A stretch of DNA of 51,101 nucleotides from Geobacteraceae bacterium (GTDB taxonomy: Bacteria > Desulfobacterota > Desulfuromonadia > Geobacterales > Pseudopelobacteraceae): assembly GCA_025355965.1 (NCBI GenBank), contig JANXYR010000072.1, forward strand, positions 1-51,101, in the 5' to 3' direction. Below are positions 1 to 8,855 of the stretch, piece after piece. The notes under the pieces are model-generated. The model worked only from the letters and a program-made list of their open reading frames with translations. It was not told where the DNA came from and searched no databases. The position numbers were made by a program, and so were the translations under genes. How positions within the stretch are numbered: position 1 is the first letter of the stretch; each line of letters begins with the position of its first letter.

Positions 1-166
1 GAACCCTGGCAACCTTACGGAGAGCAGAGTTAGGCTTCTTCGGGGTTGTCGTATAAACCCTAGTGCAAACACCACGCTTTTGCGGGCAGGACTTCAGAGC
101 CGGGGCTGTCGATTTATCTTTTTTGCTTTCTCTACCTGACCTGATCAGCTGGTTTATTGTTGGCAT
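1..166 (-). CDS. rpsL: Ribosomal protein S12, 5' part (runs off the window)
   Basis: Reading the minus strand from the ATG at 166-164 gives 55 residues starting MPTINQLIR and containing [20 protein letters not shown] and [10 protein letters not shown], the conserved N-terminal half of S12 (uS12), the decoding-site protein of the 30S subunit. A GGAG lies about 10 nt before the ATG. The gene is cut by the window edge. S12 usually follows rpoC or begins the str operon with rpsG-fusA-tuf. Here about 420 nt without a gene separate it from an EamA transporter, so it appears to have its own promoter. A second rpsL copy elsewhere in the genome cannot be excluded. Confidence 0.95.
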   Translation of the reverse strand, partial: MPTINQLIRSGRESKKDKSTAPALKSCPQKRGVCTRVYTTTPKKPNSALRKVARV

Positions 167-227
167 AGTCGTCAAATTCTCCAGACACAAAAATATCAAA
201 ACTGCTCCGAACAGGAGCGAATCCGCA

Positions 228-256
228 AACTAACAAAAGATAAGAATCTTTGTCAA
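228..256 (-). promoter_or_regulatory. Proximal promoter for rpsL
   Basis: On the minus strand TTGACA (256-251) is followed after 17 nt by TTAGTT (233-228) and a GC-rich stretch typical of stringent-type discriminators. A small hairpin (GCTCC/GGAGC, 204-218) lies in the leader. The -35 is perfect and the -10 is weak. Confidence 0.45.
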
Positions 257-480
257 TCTTTTTTATTTGGTTGTGGTGTTTTTTTGTGAACCGCTTTGGC
301 TCAATGGGTGCAAACTTAATACTAAATGACACTCTCTACCTTATTTCATGTAGATCATGTTCACAATGGACGCTCTGATGATTTTCGGATGGGAATGGAA
401 TAGTTAGTAGGGCCGGAATTTCACCGACATCTCCATTCAGATCAGTAGCGTTTGTTGCCCCTCTATCGTGAGGAATTGCA

Positions 481-510
481 CTTATACTCTTTTTACTAAT
501 AGCGTGTCAA
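481..510 (-). promoter_or_regulatory. Distal promoter upstream of rpsL
   Basis: Minus-strand TTGACA (510-505), 18-nt spacer, TATAAG (486-481). It would give a leader of about 310 nt before rpsL. I see no coding sequence or recognisable riboswitch in 167-588; these two promoter-like elements and the small hairpin at 204-218 are all I can support there. Confidence 0.45.
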
Positions 511-588
511 TAAAAAACATTGATTGTTATTTCTTTTTTCTATTTTCTTGGTTATTTCAGAAATGCCTTGCAAATATGTATATATTTA

Positions 589-1485
589 TCAGGTAGATCT
601 ATCAGTTATCGTATTGCCCGTGACTTCTTTTTGTGAGTTTTTTTCCGGTAAAATAGATATCAGCATACCGCCCAGAATACATATTGCACCTACATAACCG
701 TATACTCCTAGACGTTCATTAAGAACCAACCAGGCGTACAGCGCAGCAAAAACCGGTTCCGTACAAAAAATGAGTGCTGTATTGGTGTGACTGATATACC
801 GCTGCATAGACGTTTGTACTAAAAAAGCAAATACGGTTGCAATAATAGAGCAAATAAGAAGCGGTATAACCAAATGCGGGTACCACACCATCACATCTTT
901 GCCGCGCATAAGCGCGCCTGAATAACTGAGCAGAGCAACCACACCCAATTGGACCACAGTCAACCAGTAGAAATCGCTGCGGCGCACAAACTCTCCGGTA
1001 CAGATCAAGTGCAACGAAACACAGACTGCACAGGTAGCAGCCAGCAAATCACCCCTATTAAGCTGCCAGGAACCGTTCCCGCATAACAATAGCAATCCTA
1101 TTACTGAAAGAACAACGGCCAACTTGACACCAGCAGAAACTCGCTCCCTTAGAACAAGCGCTGCCATCAATGGCACTATCACCACGTTCAACCCGGTAAG
1201 GAAGCCGGTATTTGATGCACTGGTATAAAGGAGCGCAACAGTTTGAAAGGCATACGCCCCAAAGAGGAGGACGCCCATAATACTTCCTCTGACAACCGTC
1301 GCACCATCAATTCTTTTCCCTTTGTACAACCCAATCGGGAGTATCAGTGCAAAAGCGAGTAGAAATCGTTGTGCAAGAAAAACAAACACATCAACACTTT
1401 CAACAGCCTGCTTTACAACCGTAAATGTGACACCCCAGAAAAAAGTTGTGGTGAGAAGCAGCATAGCCGCTTTGTATCTATTCAT
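589..1485 (-). CDS. EamA/DMT-family transporter
   Basis: A 298-residue integral membrane protein with about ten hydrophobic segments arranged as two EamA repeats. The second repeat contains the typical SNTGFLTGLNVVIVPL region near residue 90 and ALIFCTEPVFAALYAWLVL near 235. DMT exporters of this size usually export amino acids or other metabolites across the inner membrane; substrate cannot be read from sequence. It is transcribed away from the ABC operon that begins at 1691 and shares a 205-nt divergent region with it. It is one of five EamA proteins in the first 28 kb. The start is the ATG at 1485; the ribosome site before it is weak. Confidence 0.85.
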   Translation of the reverse strand: MNRYKAAMLLLTTTFFWGVTFTVVKQAVESVDVFVFLAQRFLLAFALILPIGLYKGKRIDGATVVRGSIMGVLLFGAYAFQTVALLYTSASNTGFLTGLNVVIVPLMAALVLRERVSAGVKLAVVLSVIGLLLLCGNGSWQLNRGDLLAATCAVCVSLHLICTGEFVRRSDFYWLTVVQLGVVALLSYSGALMRGKDVMVWYPHLVIPLLICSIIATVFAFLVQTSMQRYISHTNTALIFCTEPVFAALYAWLVLNERLGVYGYVGAICILGGMLISILPEKNSQKEVTGNTITDRST

Positions 1486-1605
1486 ATGAATTCAATCCAA
1501 GCAAACAATTTATGGCCTAGCCTTTTGTCACATCTTTGTACCGGCTTATATTTGGGCTGACAAGAATAAAACTCCATATTTTTAGTCGCTCCAAAATGTT
1601 TTTTA

Positions 1606-1633
1606 TTGACAATCTAACTTGTATTTATATAAA
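1606..1633 (+). promoter_or_regulatory. Sigma-70 promoter of the polar amino-acid ABC operon
   Basis: TTGACA at 1606-1611, 16-nt spacer, TATAAA at 1628-1633, about 60 nt before the ATG at 1691, whose ribosome site is AGGAG near 1678. Both hexamers are close to consensus. Confidence 0.6.
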
Positions 1634-1690
1634 ACCACAACCTTGTAATACCATTTAATAGCCCAACGTCATCAAAAAGGAGAAGTCCAC

Positions 1691-2434
1691 ATGAAGATTT
1701 TTCGTTTTCTATCTGTTGCTGCCCTGCTGGTAGCATCGCTGTCCGCAACGGCCATGGCTGCCCCAAAGAGTATCAAGGTAGCAACTGACGCTACGTGGCC
1801 TCCAATGGAGATGGTCGATGCAAACAAAAATATCGTTGGATATGATATCGACTTTCTTAATGCTGTGGCCAAAGAAGCCGGTGTTGCCGTCGAATTCAAG
1901 AACACCGCTTGGGATGGTATTTTTGCCGGACTTGACTCAGGCCAGTACGATGCCATTATCTCTTCAGTTACCATCACTGACGAGCGCAAAGCTAAATACG
2001 ATTTCACTGATGCCTATACAAGCATCGGCCAGATTCTGGTTGTGCCCAAAACCGATAAAACATCCAAAACAATAGCAGACCTGAAGGGCAAGAAGGTCGG
2101 CTCACAGATCGGTACCACCGGCGCAATGGAAGTAAAGAAAGTTGTCGGCGTAGAATCAAAAACCTATGACGAAATCGGGCTGGCTTTCGAAGACATGGCT
2201 GCCGGACGTATCTCTGGTGTTGTCTGTGATGAACCTGTTGCCGCCCACTTTGCCCTGCAGAAAAAAGAGTACAAAGAGAAATTCAAGATTGTTGGCAAGA
2301 CCTTCACTAAAGAGGGTTACGGCATTGTTGTGAAGAAGGGCAACAAAGAGCTGGTTGACCTCCTCAACAAAGGCATCAAGTCTGTTAAAACCAAGAAACT
2401 TGACACAAAAATCCACACCAAGTGGGTGAAGTAA
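1691..2434 (+). CDS. Polar amino-acid ABC transporter, periplasmic binding protein
   Basis: A 247-residue SBP_bac_3 protein. A signal peptide ends at AMA-A (residue 23). The mature protein starts with KVATDATWPPMEM and continues with GYDIDFLNAVAKEAG and the family signature DAIISSVTITDERK. It should capture an amino acid (lysine/arginine/histidine/glutamine type) in the periplasm and deliver it to the permease encoded just downstream. The three genes 1691-4013 form one binding protein, permease and ATPase set. A strong stem-loop separates this gene from the permease, which usually keeps binding protein in excess. The exact ligand is not predictable from the sequence. Confidence 0.92.
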   Translation: MKIFRFLSVAALLVASLSATAMAAPKSIKVATDATWPPMEMVDANKNIVGYDIDFLNAVAKEAGVAVEFKNTAWDGIFAGLDSGQYDAIISSVTITDERKAKYDFTDAYTSIGQILVVPKTDKTSKTIADLKGKKVGSQIGTTGAMEVKKVVGVESKTYDEIGLAFEDMAAGRISGVVCDEPVAAHFALQKKEYKEKFKIVGKTFTKEGYGIVVKKGNKELVDLLNKGIKSVKTKKLDTKIHTKWVK

Positions 2435-2443
2435 ATAAAGGAA

Positions 2444-2484
2444 GCTGAGTGGTGGGACAGAGCAAATCTCTCCAACCACTCAGC
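2444..2484 (+). promoter_or_regulatory. Intercistronic stem-loop between binding protein and permease
   Basis: GCTGAGTGGT (2444-2453) pairs perfectly with ACCACTCAGC (2475-2484), with extra pairing inside the loop. No T-run follows and the permease ATG is 11 nt downstream without a clear ribosome site. It probably protects the upstream message and damps permease translation rather than terminating fully. Confidence 0.6.
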
Positions 2485-2494
2485 CCTGCCCTTT

Positions 2495-3283
2495 ATGCTC
2501 GATAACCAACCAATACATACGCCGATTGACGTCGGTGACGGAGCTGCGATCCCGCACAAAAGTGACGTAGGGCTTTTTACAGCTTGGCGTATCGCTTTTT
2601 TTGGTTCGATAGTTCTCTGTTTATTTCTGGCTTTTGGCCGTCCGGACCAGTACATGGCAATCTTCATGTTCGTCCCGGATGGCATCCTGATCACCTTTAA
2701 AGTTACAGTTGGCGCAATACTCCTGGCGATAGTATTCGGTTTAATTGCTGGACTGGGCAGAATATCAAGCAACCGCTTTATCAATGGAACAGCATCTTTA
2801 TATGTCGAGGTAATTCGCGGCATCCCGCTACTTGTTCAGCTTTTCTATATCTACTATGCACTAGGTCGTTTCGTAAAAATCCCCGACATTTTAAGTGCCA
2901 TCATTGCCATGGCATTCTGCTACGGCGCCTACATGGCCGAAATCTTCCGGGCCGGTATCCAGTCTATTCCTAAAGGGCAGATGGAGGCAGCGTTGTCTCT
3001 GGGCATGTCCCGCAGTCAGGCCATGCGCCAGGTTATTCTGCCCCAGGCCTTTAAGGTCGTGCTGCCGCCAATAGGCAATGAATTCATTGCCCTCCTGAAG
3101 GATTCATCGCTTGTTTCGATCCTCGCAGTGGCCGATCTTCTGCGACGTGGCCGTGAGTACGCGTCGGAGTCCTTCAATTATTTTGAGACCTATACCGTTA
3201 TCGCCCTGATCTACCTGATCATGACGCTCTTTTTTTCCAAGCTTATCAGTATCATGGAGGAACGACTCAATGACGGTCGCTAG
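2495..3283 (+). CDS. Polar amino-acid ABC transporter, permease
   Basis: A 262-residue HisM/GlnP-type inner-membrane permease. After a hydrophilic N-terminal stretch of about 30 residues there are several membrane segments. The EAA loop that contacts the ATPase is at about residues 164-190 ([20 protein letters not shown], then [10 protein letters not shown]). It has the [10 protein letters not shown] motif typical of this family. Only one permease is encoded, so the channel is likely a homodimer. Its 3' end overlaps the ATPase gene by 14 nt, indicating translational coupling. Confidence 0.92.
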   Translation: MLDNQPIHTPIDVGDGAAIPHKSDVGLFTAWRIAFFGSIVLCLFLAFGRPDQYMAIFMFVPDGILITFKVTVGAILLAIVFGLIAGLGRISSNRFINGTASLYVEVIRGIPLLVQLFYIYYALGRFVKIPDILSAIIAMAFCYGAYMAEIFRAGIQSIPKGQMEAALSLGMSRSQAMRQVILPQAFKVVLPPIGNEFIALLKDSSLVSILAVADLLRRGREYASESFNYFETYTVIALIYLIMTLFFSKLISIMEERLNDGR

Positions 3284-4013
3284 TCGTCCCATGATAGAAG
3301 TCAGTGGGGTGTCCAAGTTCTTTGGCTCTTTCCAGGCATTAAACGATATATCCTTTAATGTCAGTGACGGTGAGAAGGTAGTTATCATTGGCCCCAGCGG
3401 CTCCGGCAAAAGCACTATCCTGCGTTCCATCAACTGCCTGGAAACCATCAACAGTGGCCGAATATGCGTCGGCGGGATGGATGTCAGCAATCCTAAAACC
3501 GATATCTGCAAGGTACGCGAAGAAGTTGGTATGGTTTTTCAGTCATTCAACCTCTTCCCACACAAGACTGTGCTTGAGAACCTGACTCTTGCCCAGACTG
3601 TAGTCCGCAAGCGCAACAAAAATGATGCTGAAGATATCGCCATGGAGCTGCTACGCAAGGTAAATATTGCGGAGAAAGCATCCGCCTACCCTGCCAAACT
3701 CTCTGGAGGGCAGCAGCAGCGCGTTGCCATCGCCCGCTCACTGGCGATGAATCCGAAGGCAATCCTGTTTGACGAGCCGACCTCGGCTCTTGACCCGGAG
3801 ATGATTGGCGAAGTTCTTGATGTCATGAAAACCTTGGCACAAGAAGGGATGACAATGGTTGTAGTCACCCACGAGATGGGCTTTGCCCGCGAGGTATCTG
3901 ACCGGGTTATCTTCATGGATCATGGCAGGATTGTTGAGGAAGGAACACCGGAACACTTTTTTACCGCCCCGACACACGAACGGGCCAAACTGTTTTTAAG
4001 TCAGATTCTTTAA
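3270..4013 (+). CDS. Polar amino-acid ABC transporter, ATP-binding protein
   Basis: A 247-residue GlnQ/HisP-type ATPase that powers the importer. Walker A is GPSGSGKST (about residues 41-49), the Q-loop is [10 protein letters not shown], the ABC signature is [15 protein letters not shown], Walker B is [12 protein letters not shown], and the switch histidine is in VVTHEMGFA. All key residues are intact. It is the last gene of the three-gene importer and is followed after 57 nt by a porin gene that may be co-transcribed; a weak CTCC/GGAG hairpin lies in the gap. Confidence 0.93.
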   Translation: MTVASRPMIEVSGVSKFFGSFQALNDISFNVSDGEKVVIIGPSGSGKSTILRSINCLETINSGRICVGGMDVSNPKTDICKVREEVGMVFQSFNLFPHKTVLENLTLAQTVVRKRNKNDAEDIAMELLRKVNIAEKASAYPAKLSGGQQQRVAIARSLAMNPKAILFDEPTSALDPEMIGEVLDVMKTLAQEGMTMVVVTHEMGFAREVSDRVIFMDHGRIVEEGTPEHFFTAPTHERAKLFLSQIL

Positions 4014-4070
4014 CTCCGGCAATTGCAGGAGTAATTTCCAAGCAGGACACCACACAACAGGAGGTAACAC

Positions 4071-5375
4071 ATGAAAAGCAGTAACGTATTAGCGGCGCTT
4101 GTAACGTTGGGCCTCGCAACAGCGGTAGCAACCCCGGCAATGGCGCTGGAAAATCAGTTTAGCGGTGCTTTTACTTCGTTTTATGATCTATCGAATTACA
4201 CTGCGTCCGGAGCCCTCGCAAAAGATGCTCCTACACAGAACTACTTCGTACAGCGCGTACGTCTCGGTTACACTGCCAAAGCAAGTGAAGATGTCAAACT
4301 GGTAACCAAATTTGAACTTGATTACAACTGGTACGGCAACAGCTCCTACAGCGTTGCGCGTGGCGGTGGTGGAGCACTCGGTGCTGACAGCGTCAACATT
4401 GAAACCAAGAACCTCTATCTTGACCTGAACCTACCTATGAAGGTAAACGCAAAGATCGGTATGCAGGGCTACAACGACTCCTTCAAAGGGATCATCTTTG
4501 ATGCCGATATGGCTGGTATCTTGTTGACTCACGAATACGAGAAAGCCGCTGTTAGCGCTGGTTTCTTCCGCTTTGCTGACAGAACGAATAACGCAACGTG
4601 GGCTGATATCAACACCATAGGTAAATACACCCAAGACATGTTTTCCCTTGACGGTAAGTTCAGCGTTACTAAAGAAACAAAAATTGGCGCAGCGTACTAC
4701 TACTTCAGCGATAACCGCAACACCCCCGTTGACACAAAAGTTCATACTCTTGGTATCAATGGTGAGACCGCTATAGGCCCACTGACCCTCACCGGTTTTG
4801 CCATAACCCAGTTTGGCGACCTGAGCAACACACAGAAAGCCAAAGGGATGGCACTCAACCTGGGAGCTAAAATGCCCGTGGGTCCGGGGACCGCACGCGC
4901 CGAGTTCCTCTATGCTTCCGGCGGAAAAGACGGGAAGTCTCTTTACATCCCCGCATCTGATAATGGCGGCACAGAAGGCGGCGGTTTCTACGACAACGAA
5001 ATGATCATACTCAGCCGCGACAAGAATGCCACCACGATCGACAACGCAATTGTTTATGATGTAAATAACCGGAACCAAGGTATCATCTTTGCTTCAGTCG
5101 GTTACGACCAGAATTTTACTCCAAAGCTGTCCGGCAGTGCTAATCTCGGCCTTGGCTTTGCCGCTAAGACAGATAAAGCTGTAACTGACAACAAGAGCGA
5201 TTTCCTTGGCACTGAAATCAACTGCGAAACCAATTACAAACTCATGCCATCAGTTACTGTTGGCGCACGCGCCGGCTATATGATCCTAGGAGATTATTTC
5301 AAGAGCAATACAGGCGCACACGGTACGTTTGACAACCCATACGACATCAAGCTAATTGCTAAATTTGCTTTCTAA
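4071..5375 (+). CDS. Outer-membrane porin-like beta-barrel
   Basis: A 434-residue protein with a signal peptide ending PAMA-L near residue 25. It has alternating beta-strand patterns rich in Tyr, Asn and Gly throughout and a C-terminal phenylalanine (LIAKFAF), the outer-membrane insertion signature. It resembles Geobacter porins of the 16- or 18-strand kind, but I cannot name the exact family. The ribosome site is AGGAGG before the ATG at 4071. Its place directly after an amino-acid importer suggests it lets that substrate across the outer membrane (inference). A terminator-like hairpin follows. Confidence 0.8.
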   Translation: MKSSNVLAALVTLGLATAVATPAMALENQFSGAFTSFYDLSNYTASGALAKDAPTQNYFVQRVRLGYTAKASEDVKLVTKFELDYNWYGNSSYSVARGGGGALGADSVNIETKNLYLDLNLPMKVNAKIGMQGYNDSFKGIIFDADMAGILLTHEYEKAAVSAGFFRFADRTNNATWADINTIGKYTQDMFSLDGKFSVTKETKIGAAYYYFSDNRNTPVDTKVHTLGINGETAIGPLTLTGFAITQFGDLSNTQKAKGMALNLGAKMPVGPGTARAEFLYASGGKDGKSLYIPASDNGGTEGGGFYDNEMIILSRDKNATTIDNAIVYDVNNRNQGIIFASVGYDQNFTPKLSGSANLGLGFAAKTDKAVTDNKSDFLGTEINCETNYKLMPSVTVGARAGYMILGDYFKSNTGAHGTFDNPYDIKLIAKFAF

Positions 5376-5387
5376 ATAATGTGAGTC

Positions 5388-5419
5388 AACGGCGGGAGCC
5401 GGCACAGCCCCCCGCCGTT
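5388..5419 (+). terminator. Terminator-like hairpin after the porin gene
   Basis: AACGGCGGG (5388-5396) pairs perfectly with CCCGCCGTT (5411-5419), followed by CATTTTAT. It lies before the small gene at 5459, so it probably ends or attenuates the first operon. Confidence 0.65.
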
Positions 5420-5458
5420 CATTTTATCCCGCAGCTTAACCCATTAAGGAGATTACTC

Positions 5459-5740
5459 ATGAAAAAGAATCTGATCGCAATACTGGCTGTAGCTATCCTG
5501 TCCGCTACCTCAATGGCATTTGCAGCGGATGCACCTGCTGCCGGCAGCAAGGATGAATGTATATTGGCCTCTAAAAACTGTAAGGACCAAGTTGACAGCA
5601 TTCAACAGAGAATGAAAAAAATCAATACCGAGATTAAAAAAGGCAAAAAAGTTTATTCTGCAGAAGAATTGAAGAAGCTTGAGCAGAAACTGAAAGAGGC
5701 CGATGATATTTTGAAGAGCTTGGAAAAGCCCGGTAAATAA
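5459..5740 (+). CDS. Small exported coiled-coil protein
   Basis: A 93-residue protein: signal peptide cut at about AFA-A (residue 22), then a Lys/Glu-rich helical segment with QVDSIQQRMKKINTEI and an EELKKLEQKLKEADDILKSL heptad-like run, ending EKPGK. Two cysteines occur just after the signal (DEC, KNC). The start is the ATG at 5459 because AAGGAG lies 8 nt before it and the signal peptide begins there. A clear paralogue sits at 38880-39209 beside the metal pump, sharing QVDSIQQR, KKI, QKLKEA and the KPGK end. Function unknown; likely periplasmic. It precedes the liv binding-protein gene by 27 nt. Confidence 0.8.
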   Translation: MKKNLIAILAVAILSATSMAFAADAPAAGSKDECILASKNCKDQVDSIQQRMKKINTEIKKGKKVYSAEELKKLEQKLKEADDILKSLEKPGK

Positions 5741-5767
5741 GAATTAACCTCAATAAAGGAGACACTC

Positions 5768-6955
5768 ATGAACTTTAAAAATAGTACCGCACTGATTCTG
5801 TCAGCTGTATTGGCCCTGTCAGTTGTCGCCGGATGCAAAAAGAAAGAAGAAGCTCCAAAGGCTGAAGCACCCAAGGCTGCTGGTGACACCATCAAAATCG
5901 GCTTCCTTGGTGCGCTGACCGGTGACGTTGCCATGTTCGGCAAACCAACTCTGGAAGGCATGAAGATGGCTGCTGAAGACCTGAATGCAGCTGGTGGAGT
6001 TCTGGGCAAAAAGATTGAAATTGTTGAAGCCGATAACCGTGGCGACAAGCAGGAAGGCGCTTCCGTTACTCAGAAACTAATCAGCCGCGACAACGTAATC
6101 GCCATCGTTGGTGACCCTACCACCGGGATTACAAAAGTTGCTGCGCCGATCGCCCAAAAAGCTGGTGTTCTGCTGATCTCTGCAGGGGCTACCGGCCCAG
6201 GCGTTGTTGAAAACGGCGACTTCATCTTCCGCAACACGCTGCTCGATAGCGTTGCTATCCCGGCCTGTATCGATTACTTCGCCAATGAACTCAAATACAA
6301 AAAAGTTGCCATCATCACCTCTGATAACAACGATTACAGCGTTGGCTTCTCCCAGACCTTCCGCGATGCTGCCAAGGGCAAAGGGATTGAAATTGTAGCT
6401 GACGAAAAAGTTAAAGACGGCGACAAAGATTTCAGCGGCCAGGTGACCAACATTAAAGCCAAGAAGCCGGACGTCATCTTCTTCTCCGGTTACTACACCG
6501 AAGGCGCCCTGATCATGAAGGAAGCGCGTAAACAGGGCGTCAAAGCCAACATGTTCGGCGGCGACGGACTTTTCTCTCCTGAATTCATAAAACTGGGTGG
6601 CACAGCGGCAGAAGGTTCCATGTCGGCTCTCGGCTTCGCTCCTGAGCAGGCATCTCCTGAAACTGCAAAATTCATCGAAGCATTCAAGAAAAAGTTCAAT
6701 GGTGCACTACCCGGACTCTTTGACGCACAGGGTTATGACGGCGTCATGATGATCGCTGATGCCATCAAACGCGCTAACAGCACTGACCCTAAGGTTTTCA
6801 AAACAGCCATGGCTTCAACAAAGAATTTCCTGGGCGTTTCCGGCACAATCACGATCCGTGCTAACCGCGAGCCGATCAAAACCCCACTCTGTCTGTTGGC
6901 AGTCAAGGACGGCAAGTTCGTTCTTAAAGCCAAAGTACCGGTAAAAATGGACTAA
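5768..6955 (+). CDS. Branched-chain amino-acid ABC transporter, binding lipoprotein
   Basis: A 395-residue LivJ/LivK-type receptor. The lipobox VVAGC puts the lipidated cysteine at residue 23, followed by a Lys/Glu/Ala/Pro linker and a type I periplasmic binding fold (IKIGFLGALTGDVAMFG, then AAEDLNAAGGVLGKKIEIV). It should bind leucine, isoleucine or valine (or a related ligand) and feed the LivHMGF complex encoded at 7958-11266. A strong terminator and an EamA gene stand between it and livH, so receptor and membrane complex are expressed differently. Membrane anchoring by lipid is common for such receptors in this group. Confidence 0.9.
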   Translation: MNFKNSTALILSAVLALSVVAGCKKKEEAPKAEAPKAAGDTIKIGFLGALTGDVAMFGKPTLEGMKMAAEDLNAAGGVLGKKIEIVEADNRGDKQEGASVTQKLISRDNVIAIVGDPTTGITKVAAPIAQKAGVLLISAGATGPGVVENGDFIFRNTLLDSVAIPACIDYFANELKYKKVAIITSDNNDYSVGFSQTFRDAAKGKGIEIVADEKVKDGDKDFSGQVTNIKAKKPDVIFFSGYYTEGALIMKEARKQGVKANMFGGDGLFSPEFIKLGGTAAEGSMSALGFAPEQASPETAKFIEAFKKKFNGALPGLFDAQGYDGVMMIADAIKRANSTDPKVFKTAMASTKNFLGVSGTITIRANREPIKTPLCLLAVKDGKFVLKAKVPVKMD

Positions 6956-6977
6956 TCCATTCTCCTGTATGCCGTAC

Positions 6978-7017
6978 ACCAAATGCGGCGTCGGTTTCCT
7001 CCGGCGCCGCATTTGGT
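6978..7017 (+). terminator. Strong terminator after the liv receptor gene
   Basis: ACCAAATGCGGCG (6978-6990) pairs perfectly with CGCCGCATTTGGT (7005-7017), with more pairing in the loop and TTTAAAA after it. It separates the abundant receptor message from the transporter genes. Confidence 0.8.
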
Positions 7018-7036
7018 TTAAAAACGAGAGTTATCA

Positions 7037-7918
7037 ATGAGTAATGACAGATCGCACGGCACATTGTTGATACTGCTAGCTGCGATCCTTTGGGGGACTA
7101 CCGGTACTTCGCAAGCTTTAGCTCCTACAGGTTCTCACCCGCTGACCATCGGCGCACTGCGTCTGGCCGTTGGTGGTGGGGCCTTGCTGCTGTTTGCCCT
7201 GCTGCGTGGCCAAATATCCCGAAACAGCTTTCGTCAACCGTTATTTTTGCTACTGGCGGCGATTCTGGTCGCTGCGTATCAGATCTTGTTTTTCAAGGCA
7301 GTTTCTATAACCGGTGTTGCTGTTGGCACCATGGTGGCGATCGGCAGTGGTCCTCTTTTTGCCGGACTATTTGCTTTTCTGATACATAAAGAACGCCCCA
7401 AACGTCAATGGCTGATAGCTACGATTTTGGCCGTTACCGGGTTGCTGGTTCTTTTTATACCAGCACTTGGCAGTGTATCACAGGTGAGGCCGACGGGTGT
7501 ACTTATGGCCCTGGCAGTCGGTGCTTTATATGCGGGGTATACACTCGCCATCAAGCGTCTTCTTCCCGGAAACTCACCAGATGCTGTCATTGCTCTCGTA
7601 TTCACACTTGGAGGGTTACTGCTTACACCGTTTCTGTTCAGCTCCAATCTTCGCTGGGTGGTTGAACCAGGTGGTTTGCTTGTTGTACTGCATCTCGGAC
7701 TGGTAACTACCGCTCTGGCATACGTTTTGTTCGTCCGGGCCCTGCGCACTGTTCCTGCTGTTCACGCCGTCACCTTGTCACTGGCAGAACCGCTTACAGC
7801 TGCTACTCTTGGAATTATTGTCCTCAAAGAGCGGATGACAATCACTGCGACGACCGGCATAGTATTGGTATTAGTAGGATTGGTAGTTCTAGCGTATGAT
7901 TCACCACAGAAGCGGTAG
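7037..7918 (+). CDS. EamA/DMT-family transporter inside the liv cluster
   Basis: A 293-residue protein with ten hydrophobic segments and two EamA repeats. It begins with the family opening LLILLAAILWGTTGTSQAL and ends with ALAYVLFVRALRTVPAVHAV plus a final TLGIIVLKERMT block. It lies between the liv receptor and livH in the same direction, 39 nt before livH, so it is likely co-transcribed with livHMGF. Placement suggests export of an amino acid or breakdown product that balances Liv import, but the substrate is inferred only from context. Confidence 0.85.
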   Translation: MSNDRSHGTLLILLAAILWGTTGTSQALAPTGSHPLTIGALRLAVGGGALLLFALLRGQISRNSFRQPLFLLLAAILVAAYQILFFKAVSITGVAVGTMVAIGSGPLFAGLFAFLIHKERPKRQWLIATILAVTGLLVLFIPALGSVSQVRPTGVLMALAVGALYAGYTLAIKRLLPGNSPDAVIALVFTLGGLLLTPFLFSSNLRWVVEPGGLLVVLHLGLVTTALAYVLFVRALRTVPAVHAVTLSLAEPLTAATLGIIVLKERMTITATTGIVLVLVGLVVLAYDSPQKR

Positions 7919-7957
7919 AAATTAATAGTTCAGTAACATCTTCAACGAGGAGTTCGC

Positions 7958-8833
7958 ATGTTTTTCCAGCAACTTATTAACGGCATCGCCCTGGGAAGCA
8001 CCTATGCCTTGATTGCACTGGGTTATACCATGGTCTACGGTATCATTACCCTGATCAACTTTGCCCACGGTGAAATCTATATGGTTGGTGCGTTTGTCGG
8101 CTTATTCGCCACAGCCATTCTGAAGGTGAATTTTCTGGTTGCCATGCTGATTGCCATGTTGGTCTGCGTACTGCTTGGTGTTCTGGTTGAGCGTATTGCC
8201 TATCGCCCTCTTCGAAAATCTTCGCGATTATCAGCTCTTATCTCAGCTATCGGCGTCTCGATCTTTCTTTCGACCCTTGCTCAGATGCTATTTGGGGCCA
8301 ATGCAAAGGGATATCCGGAAGGGGTTTTTCCTGTCAAACAGATCACTATTGGCTCTGCGGAGATTTCCACTCTTCAACTTTTGATTATTGCTATATCCGC
8401 TATCCTGATGATTGCCCTTGAGTTCATTGTTCACAAAACCAAGATCGGCAAGGCCATGCGCGCGACCTCGGAGGATTACAATACTGCAGCCCTGATGGGT
8501 ATCAACGTCAATATGGTAATCTCCTTCACATTCGCGCTCGGCTCGGCATTGGCCGCTGCTGGCGGCGTTCTGGTAGGCCTGCTCTTTAATGCGGTCTCCT
8601 TTAACATGGGGTTGATGGCCGGACTAAAGGCATTTGCAGCCGCTGTGCTTGGTGGGATCGGCTCAATACCTGGTGCCATGCTGGGCGGCTTGCTGTTGGG
8701 CGTTACCGAAGTTGCTGGAGTTGCGATCGGCTTTTCATCCTATCGGGATGCAATTGCATTTGCAATTCTGGTACTGGTTCTGCTAGTAAAGCCGACCGGT
8801 CTGCTGGGACGCAAAATACAGAAAAAAGTGTAA
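7958..8833 (+). CDS. livH: Branched-chain amino-acid ABC transporter permease LivH
   Basis: A 291-residue permease of the LivH family, starting MFFQQLINGIALGSTYALIA, with the conserved LINFAHGEIYMVGAF block near residue 35 and the C-terminal GGIGSIPGAMLGGLLLGVTE region. About eight membrane segments are visible. It pairs with LivM (8856-9809) to make the inner-membrane channel for leucine, isoleucine and valine. The ribosome site GAGGAG lies 8 nt before the ATG. The livM gene starts 22 nt downstream. Confidence 0.93.
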   Translation: MFFQQLINGIALGSTYALIALGYTMVYGIITLINFAHGEIYMVGAFVGLFATAILKVNFLVAMLIAMLVCVLLGVLVERIAYRPLRKSSRLSALISAIGVSIFLSTLAQMLFGANAKGYPEGVFPVKQITIGSAEISTLQLLIIAISAILMIALEFIVHKTKIGKAMRATSEDYNTAALMGINVNMVISFTFALGSALAAAGGVLVGLLFNAVSFNMGLMAGLKAFAAAVLGGIGSIPGAMLGGLLLGVTEVAGVAIGFSSYRDAIAFAILVLVLLVKPTGLLGRKIQKKV

Positions 8834-8855
8834 ACATCGGATTTGGAGTCATTAT

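Noticed and set aside
132-332. 66-codon minus-strand frame overlapping the start of rpsL
   Set aside because: It runs in a different frame from the unmistakable S12 sequence, through its promoter and leader, and shows no family.
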